A stretch of DNA of 64,000 nucleotides from Lepraria neglecta (taxonomy: Eukaryota; Ascomycota; Lecanoromycetes; Lecanorales; Stereocaulaceae). The position numbers and the translations under genes are program-made. Below, piece by piece: positions 57,596 through 64,000 of this stretch. Where the stretch lies: NCBI GenBank assembly GCA_033220425.1, contig CM065648.1:2108001-2172000 (forward strand), given 5' to 3'. Below the pieces are notes generated by a model. It made no database searches. It was not told the origin of the DNA and worked only from the letters and a program-made list of their open reading frames with translations. Positions within the stretch are counted from its first letter, which is position 1, and each line of letters opens with the position of its first letter.

Positions 57596-60500
57596 ATGGA
57601 AGACAATCAGGCTCACCAGCAGCATATGGCCTCCGGGGACGGCAGGAAAAACAGCCAGCAGCACGCAGCTCCTATTAGCGGGCCTACAAGTCCCAATGCT
57701 CCTCCTCCAGCGGCAACCGATAATGAGCAGTTAAAAATACGCGAGACAAGCAACAGTATCAAGCCCTCGATGATAGGCAAAGAAGACATGCTTCATGAAT
57801 TGACCGATACCCAAACGATTGCGGACGCCATGCCCTTCCCTCGCCTCTCCAACGACGTTCCAAGCACGCCAAAGCCAACAGGACCTCAAACACAATCAGA
57901 TTATGAGGACGAAGAGCCACCCACTGCCAAATCCTTTCCGAGGTCCATGAGTCCAGCGTCTATAGCACAACGCAACAGAGGTGCCGAATACAAAAAGGTT
58001 GGCGAAGACGGGGTCTGTCAGATGCACCGATTCTCGTTGTATGAGACGGCAAGCCGCTACTACTTGGTTGGGACGGATGTTGGGGATCGCAAATTCAGGA
58101 TATTGAAAATAGATCGCACTGCCGACTCTGGGGAGCTGAGTATCACTGAGGATGATATTGTGTATACCAGGAAAGAAATGAATCAACTCTTGAACGCTGT
58201 GGATGATGGAAATAAGGTCACCGGGGGCTTGAAGCTCAGGTGCAGCATTTGGGGTCTGCTAGGATTTATCAGATTCACCGGTGCCTACTACATGCTTCTC
58301 GTTACGAAAAAGAGTCAAGTTGCCATGATTGGAGGTCATTACATCTACAAAATAGATGCGACTGAGCTCGTCTCCTTGACTATGCCATCCTCTCGTTTCA
58401 AATTAGACAGAGATCCAGAAGAAGCACGTTTCATTGGGATCCTCAACAATCTTGATCTCTCACGCTCATTCTATTTTAGTTATTCATATGATGTCACTCG
58501 TACCTTGCAGCACAACATCCTTCGAGAGCGGCAGAATCTGCAACGTGGGGTAGAAGAGACGCCTTTGAACTACCGGAATTCTATGTTCATCTGGAATCAG
58601 CATTTGCTTGAACAGGCAAAAAGTGCCTTGAAGAATACCTATGACTGGTGTCTGCCAATTGTGCACGGTTTCGTAGACCAAACTAGTAATTGATCTCTAC
58701 TGTACGCGAGTTGCTGTGCTAATTAGCTCGGTAGCTCTCAGAGTCTTCGGGCGAACTGTCCACATCACACTTATTGCAAGAAGGTCGCGTTTCTTTGCCG
58801 GTGCCCGCTTTCTGAAGCGTGGAGCGAACGACTTGGTGAGACACATCGCTATATAATCTCTCGAATTCTAGCTAATCTATGTGCAAAGGGATACGTGGCC
58901 AACGACGTCGAGACAGAACAGATAGTATCAGAGATGCTCACAACATCTTTTCACTCTCCTGGCCCCGAGTTGTTCGCCAATCCACGTTGCACCTCCTATG
59001 TGCAACACCGTGGCAGCATACCGTTATACTGGACACAGGACAATTCTGGAGTGTCGCCCAAGCCAGCCATTGAATGCATGTCTTCCGCCCTCACAGAAGA
59101 TGGGTGCTGACTTCTGCAGTAAACCTTGTGGACCCCTTCTACAGCGCAGCAGCGCTCCACTTTGACAATCTTTTCGACCGGTACGGGGCGCCCATATTCG
59201 TTCTCAACCTAGTCAAGGTCCGTGGAGTTGGCAAGAAAGAATCCTTGCCTCTTTTCATGCTGACAACCGCCAGTCTCGTGAGCGGACACCTCGTGAATCA
59301 AAGCTTCTGCGAGAGTATGGAAATGCAATCTCCTATCTGAATCAGTTTTTACCCCCAGACAAGAAAATATTGTACAAGGCATGGGATATGAGCAGAGCTT
59401 CCAAAAGGCAAGGTGACTCCTCCCCACTCTGGATTTTATGGGGGCTAACGGTTGTTATCATTAGTCCTGATCAAGATGTCCTTGGCACCTTGGAATTGAT
59501 CGCGGAAGGTGTAATGACTAGAACAGGGTTCTTTCACAATGGCTCTGACGATTCTGGCAATTTCAGTATTCAGAATGGGATAGCGAGGACCAACTGCATT
59601 GATTGCCTGGACCGGACTAACGCGGCTCAATTCGTCATTGGCAAACGTGCTTTCGGCCATCAACTGCATGCCCTAGGGATCATAGATGATCCCTCTATCG
59701 AGTACGATACCGATGCCCTGAATCTCTTCACACACATGTAAGTTGTACCATCAGATGGGACAGAGTAGTCTGATTTATTTTTGATCTCTAGGTTTCACGA
59801 TCACGGCGACACGATCGCTATTCAATATGGTGGTTCTCATCTGGTAAATACCACGGACACATACAGGAAGACCAACCAATGGACCAGTCATTCTCGGGAC
59901 ATGGTGGAAAGCTTTAAACGCTACTATAACAATTCTTTCCTTGATAAACAACGACAGGAAGCCTACAACCTTTTCCTCGGCAATTACACCTTTGTCCAAG
60001 GCGAACCAATGCTTTGGGATCTCTCGACTGATTACTACCTTCACCATGCAGACCCTCGTACCTGGTCTGCGCTGAAACGAAAAAGCTATGTCCAGTGGTT
60101 TACACCAGAGCATCTCGATCGCCCGGATATGCCACTATCGACCCAGCCTCACGGCCCCTATGTTGGCAAGCCGCTAAGCTTTTTTGACGAATATTGGCTC
60201 GAGTATTATCGGCCCCAGTACTTCTCATCATTCAAAAAGATGTTTCCATTCAAGATGAACTCGACGTACAAAAACCTGCCGTTCAAGTCGACCAAAGAGG
60301 GCAAGTACGATCTCAGTCCATTTCGAGTCAGAGACGGGAACGAGCATGCTTCGCCTGAGAAGGGTCTTCAGAAGAAAGAAGTCACAATTGCAGATCCCGA
60401 TGAGTCAATCGCCGACGAGGAGATATCACGGAATGCCCGCAATATACTGCAGTCTCGCAGCGCTTTCCTGGGCAGCTTGAATCCTCCGCAAAATGGGTCA

Positions 60501-60968
60501 CTTGCACTGCAGCATAGTATATTGAAGGATCCACAGCTCGATGACAAGGAAGCAACCCAGCCTCCAGAGAAACCACCGAAAGAGAAGAAGACGTCCAAAG
60601 ACAAAACAGTCGTAGCACAATGGACATTGGAGCAATTCGTCTTCAACTCTCTCAATCCTTCAGTGTCTGACAAAGAAGCGCACGACTATCAACGCTACAT
60701 CGAACATCCTTCGAACATCCCCCTAGTGGTTTCGAACGACCTCCCACCAAATCCAAGCGCGGAATTCGTCATGTACGTCAACAGCACCTTCGTCGAACCT
60801 ACTGAAGAAGACCTGGCTGCATTCGCAGATTTCTTGTCCATTGCAGAGGATCCTCTTACCGTGGCAGATGCAGACATAACGAAGAAACGGTATAAGGCCT
60901 ATCGGCAATGGATGAAGGGTAAATCACTTTTTAAGCAGCGTGTGGACCCGTCGGAGTATGTCCCCTGA
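57596..60968 (+). CDS. FIG4: SAC-domain phosphoinositide 5-phosphatase FIG4, 7 exons
   Basis: Exons 57596-58685, 58735-58835, 58889-59075, 59120-59217, 59274-59412, 59476-59737 and 59792-60968 give 1017 residues. Disordered N-terminus to about residue 120. Sac domain follows with [44 protein letters not shown] and [16 protein letters not shown], and the phosphatase motif [12 protein letters not shown], in which C579 and R585 form CX5R. Conserved C-terminal [14 protein letters not shown] and [12 protein letters not shown]. The intron after residue 459 has a GC donor (T|GCATGT), required to keep the conserved IELNLVDP. FIG4 dephosphorylates PI(3,5)P2 on vacuole/endosome membranes in complex with Fab1 and Vac14. 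A housekeeping gene, so it marks the right border of the cluster. Confidence 0.93.
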
Positions 60969-61337
60969 CGTTGACGATATCACGAATTGCATCATGGATT
61001 TAGCGAGGCGTTGCATGCATTGAGCTGGCGGGTGTGATATTTTCGGCATCGAGTTGGCGCTTGTGACGGTACCGTACCTTGTCTCAAGGGCGGAACCCTG
61101 TCTGAGCATGTCTTGTTGGGTTTTTGGATACTGCATTCAAGTGCGATGTACTACAATTCCAGGTTGTATCAGGTCTCGAACCGTACATTCTCACTCACAT
61201 TTGAGCAGCGCATGTCATAGTTCCAGCTCACGTCATCTCGTGATCTGTTCATTCTATGTTCAGCCGAATGATTTATGCAAGATTCTAGCCCGTCTCACAT
61301 AAAGATCGCTTCAATGCTATTTCCCTATATTTGGATT
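60969..61337. other. Convergent 3' spacer between FIG4 and TTI2
   Basis: 369 bp between two stop codons facing each other. No gene; a frame at 61054-61302 is not supported. Confidence 0.5.
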
Positions 61338-63133
61338 TTAGGCAACCAGTAGATCTCGAAGCCTAGCATCGCTGTCTACCAGGATCCGATACTCCTCTAC
61401 TACATCGACATCCGTCTTCAATACAGATGTCAAAAGCCGCACTGCTCTCTCGATGCTCTCTTGAACCTTTTCGAGCTCCTTTGAGACCTCCCCCTGGTCC
61501 TTGATCCTGCACCAACAAACTGTCAATCCCTTCAGAATCTCGCCTCTGTGATGTGAGATTCGTGGCCAATCATTGACAATAATCGCCTCCATCGCGTTGA
61601 CTGAAGCCTGCAATAACGGAGGATATGCTGTAGCGAAGGGCGAGGCCAGATTTGCTGATTGCAAGGGAAGTGTATGCTTGACATGACGTTAGCAGGTGCT
61701 CACTTTTCAAGGTTCACTAACATACCTTCAGGTGTTTGACGGATTCAATACCCATCTCATTCACCAACTTGACTATCTGCTGCACTAAGAGCTCTGCAAT
61801 CTTGACATGCTCCCCAGCATACGCATACCCCTTTAAAACCCCCTGCCTCAGAATCCTATCCAGCGCTCTCATCCTGGCAGTACGATCTTTCTCATCCGGG
61901 AATCGTGTCAAAGCCAAAGCGATTAGAGCCGGATATGCCGCCCTTAGCATTTGCAAAGACTCTGCTTCCTCCGTCAAAGAGGGTAGATAGAGTAGACATG
62001 GCATCACGGCGTTCTCAAAGACTTCTCCGAGACCGGTGCGCTCTAGCAAAGTTGCGGGACATACTCGCAAGAGTGCCATTAGACAGTTGCATCCCTTGAC
62101 TTTGTATGTGACTGAGGTGTCATCAATCATTGCCAGCAGGGGAGGGATGACTAGTGGCCAGTTCGCCTGCAGTGAGGAATCCTATAGCAACATTGTTAGT
62201 AATCGTAGAGCCGGGGTAAAGTAAAGGAATACGTGCGCTCAAGTGGCTCAACACCCATTGGAACACAGTAACTATGTACACATCACGGCGTTTCCATGGT
62301 TTGGAACTGGCATCAAGATCACTATGCAACGTTTCGTTACTTGGAATCGGATCGATAGCTCTCCTGCCTTGCTGTGTTATGGCCGGGTTCTTTGACTGGG
62401 AAAAGAGTGGTTTGATGCGGTTCTGAAGTATAGAAGCAAGCAGAGCCGGTAGATGACCCGATTCAACGTAGTCTTTGGCGAGTAGAGATGCCTCCTTTTG
62501 TGTTCTCGGGCTATTCCAGGCATCGTGTCCGTCACTGAAAGCAGCTAGACATGTCAATACCGCTATATCGGGCTCTCCCGGTGAAAGAGGAGCCAATTTC
62601 TGCAGATTGAATAATACTATCAAGCCTTTATGGCTGATGGCGCGGGTTCTGGCTACATCATCAGGAGTGAGCTGAGGTCTCTCATCTATGGTATCTCGGC
62701 GATTAGCGGAAGCTCTGTGGCGGGCAAATCAAGAATGCGAACCTGTAGAATAAAGAGGCCTCTCAGCAAAGGCTTCAGAAGGTAGAATAGCATCCGCCAA
62801 CCATTCGCGAAGAAAGACCGCTGCAGCTTGGCTTGAAGGGTCACTCTCGAGGTTTGGAGCGTCTAATAGATACTGTTCTAAGGCAAATATCTTCTCAAAT
62901 ATCTACCATCACTGTAATCAACATTTGCGTTTCCTTTGACACTGATAAACACCTACCTGAAATTCTCCGTCGCCTGAGCGCGAAATCCCAAGGCTCTCAG
63001 TAAGAGATGCCAAGCTAAGAGCTTGGACGTCGGTTGAGAGGGGTCCTATCGGGGCAAATTCAGGTGTAGGATTGCTAGCTGTGGTCTCCTTGATATACTT
63101 TCGAGCAGCCCGCCTCAAGCTACCCAGATCCAT
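61338..63133 (-). CDS. TTI2: TTI2-like component of the TELO2-TTI1-TTI2 complex, 5 exons
   Basis: Exons 63133-62957, 62902-62743, 62685-62255, 62181-61726 and 61676-61338 join in frame to 520 residues. Mostly helical, HEAT-like. The conserved block NWPLVIPPLLAMIDDTSVTY, then KGCNCLMALLRVCP, LERTGLGEVFENAVMPCL and LYLPSLTEEAESL identifies it as a fungal Tti2. The third intron is set at GTGTTG...CTATAG because this donor alone preserves the reading frame into NWPLVIPPLL. The protein helps the Tel2 chaperone complex stabilise PIKK kinases (TOR, ATM/ATR types). Divergent from the next gene, convergent with FIG4. Confidence 0.82.
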
Positions 63134-63512
63134 AGCTCCTCAGACTAATACGGAGTGTGTGTTGTATTGTTGCGTTCTGGGTCTCCTCGAGGGTCCACCA
63201 AGTCAATAAACCGGTGGCAAGCCACGCGTAAGGCTCCGGCCTGCGGTAACAAATCAAGTCGAGGCTGATGGAGATATTGCTCAGAGATCATCTTGCCTTG
63301 TCTACCTCAACTGCTTGGCTTCAGCCTGCTTTGACCCTCGGACAGGTGGCATGTAGCCGAGGGAATGGTGGATGAAAACCCAATCTACAAGTCAATTTTG
63401 TAGATCTGTGATGCGGTTTTGGGGATAAGGCACACCACATCTACCGGTCTGACATATTACCAGCGGAGGCAGGAATCGGAGTGTTATATTCATTGGTTTA
63501 CATATTTACAAT
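63134..63512. promoter_or_regulatory. Divergent promoter region, TTI2 and the 63.5-kb gene
   Basis: 379 bp between two start codons pointing away from each other. No specific motif identified. Confidence 0.5.
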
Positions 63513-64000
63513 ATGGCGGATCAAAAATCGCCCACGGCGGCAATCCTCTACCAGAACACGGGTAAGACTGTTACATTACTCGACATCCCAAGGTCCATTT
63601 CCTTGGCTCAAGGTACACATGAAAACCCGTGCACCCATCAGCTTCACTCTTCGCAGCCCCTGCAGGAACCGTATCCATCTATAGAGCCCAAGTCAGAGAA
63701 AGCAAAAGTCAAGGTGCTTCAGACCAAACACGCCTCTGAGCCTCATTACAAATTTCCCGAGATCCTTCTCCGTCAAGCACGGAGAGAAATTGCGGAGAAC
63801 TGGGATGGCGAATGGTGTTTAGAGCGCAAACTATCACCGTTCGCAACAGTGCGGCAGGGCAAGAAACGGAAAGTTGATGAGGCCAGTCCCCCAGAGCTCC
63901 CAGCTCAGGGACAGGACTCAAGCCAGGATGCAGAAAAGGAACCGCAGGTTTCCGCCCTGAAGACCGAGCCTGACCTGCGTTCTCCAGAGGAACTCCTCCA
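63513..64000 (+). CDS. Partial protein, possibly MT-A70 (METTL4-like) methyltransferase, runs off the right edge
   Basis: ATG at 63513 opens a frame of 162 codons without a stop to the end of the window. It begins MADQKSPTAAILYQNTGKTV and continues TLLDIPRSISLAQG. Further on are FPEILLRQARREIAENW and a low-complexity stretch with a basic KKRKVDEA (nuclear-localisation-like). The N-terminal ILYQN...LLDIPRSI pattern reminds me of fungal MT-A70 adenine methyltransferases. The catalytic DPPW would lie beyond the window, so this is unconfirmed. No intron needed so far. Confidence 0.5.
   Translation, partial: MADQKSPTAAILYQNTGKTVTLLDIPRSISLAQGTHENPCTHQLHSSQPLQEPYPSIEPKSEKAKVKVLQTKHASEPHYKFPEILLRQARREIAENWDGEWCLERKLSPFATVRQGKKRKVDEASPPELPAQGQDSSQDAEKEPQVSALKTEPDLRSPEELL

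Noticed and set aside
59401-59475. Third GC-AG intron in FIG4
   Set aside because: A normal GT donor (CAAG|GTGACT) with acceptor ATCAAG gives SKRQDVLGTL, matching the family better.

Overview
The window is nuclear DNA of a filamentous ascomycete (Pezizomycotina); I cannot name the genus. Genes on both flanks carry short introns (about 45-80 nt) with GT-AG or occasional GC-AG ends and CTRAC-type branch points. They belong to fungal families: cluster-type P450s, DUF4243 oxidase, fungal rhodopsin-like membrane protein, UbiA prenyltransferase, FIG4 and TTI2. The middle of the window is a transposon graveyard, rich in TpA and poor in CpA/TpG, with TGG and CAG codons turned into TAG. That is the footprint of repeat-induced point mutation (RIP).

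Layout. (1) 1-4.3 kb: a fungal membrane-protein gene broken by a 1.23-kb TRIM retroelement with a perfect 5-bp target duplication, then an intact cytochrome P450. (2) 4.7-34.2 kb: one Ty3/gypsy chromovirus in minus orientation. Both LTRs and the ACAGG target duplication can be read. It is swollen to 29.5 kb by three nested insertions: an LTR-like element (6.35-7.65 kb), a Ngaro-type tyrosine-recombinase retrotransposon with its full A1...B1-A2-B2 split repeats and no target duplication (9.29-13.86 kb), and a 17.2-kb terminal-inverted-repeat element (14.67-31.90 kb). The last encodes a Plavaka-like transposase and two divergent SNF2-helicase-like genes. In my reading the gypsy frame closes across the Ngaro and the 17-kb insertion. 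(3) 34.2-42.5 kb: a copia fragment, an internally deleted relative of the 17-kb element, and a pile of solo-LTR-like repeats, several with clean 5-bp target duplications and internal 33-bp minisatellites. (4) 43.1-56.4 kb: biosynthetic genes coding for a questin-oxidase-like DUF4243 protein, a second P450, a fungal rhodopsin-like membrane protein, an O-methyltransferase, a UbiA prenyltransferase and an FAD monooxygenase. (5) 57.6-64 kb: housekeeping genes FIG4 and TTI2, plus the start of a possible MT-A70 methyltransferase gene.

Functionally, regions 1 and 4 look like one prenylated-aromatic or meroterpenoid-type gene cluster. The UbiA enzyme would attach a prenyl chain to an aromatic core. 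The FAD enzyme, P450s, DUF4243 oxidase and methyltransferase would then hydroxylate, cleave or methylate it. No polyketide synthase or other core-forming enzyme is visible, so the core must come from outside the window or from a lost gene. The TE block sits between the first P450 (about 430 bp from its start codon) and the rest of the set. The FIG4/TTI2 pair marks the right edge of the cluster.
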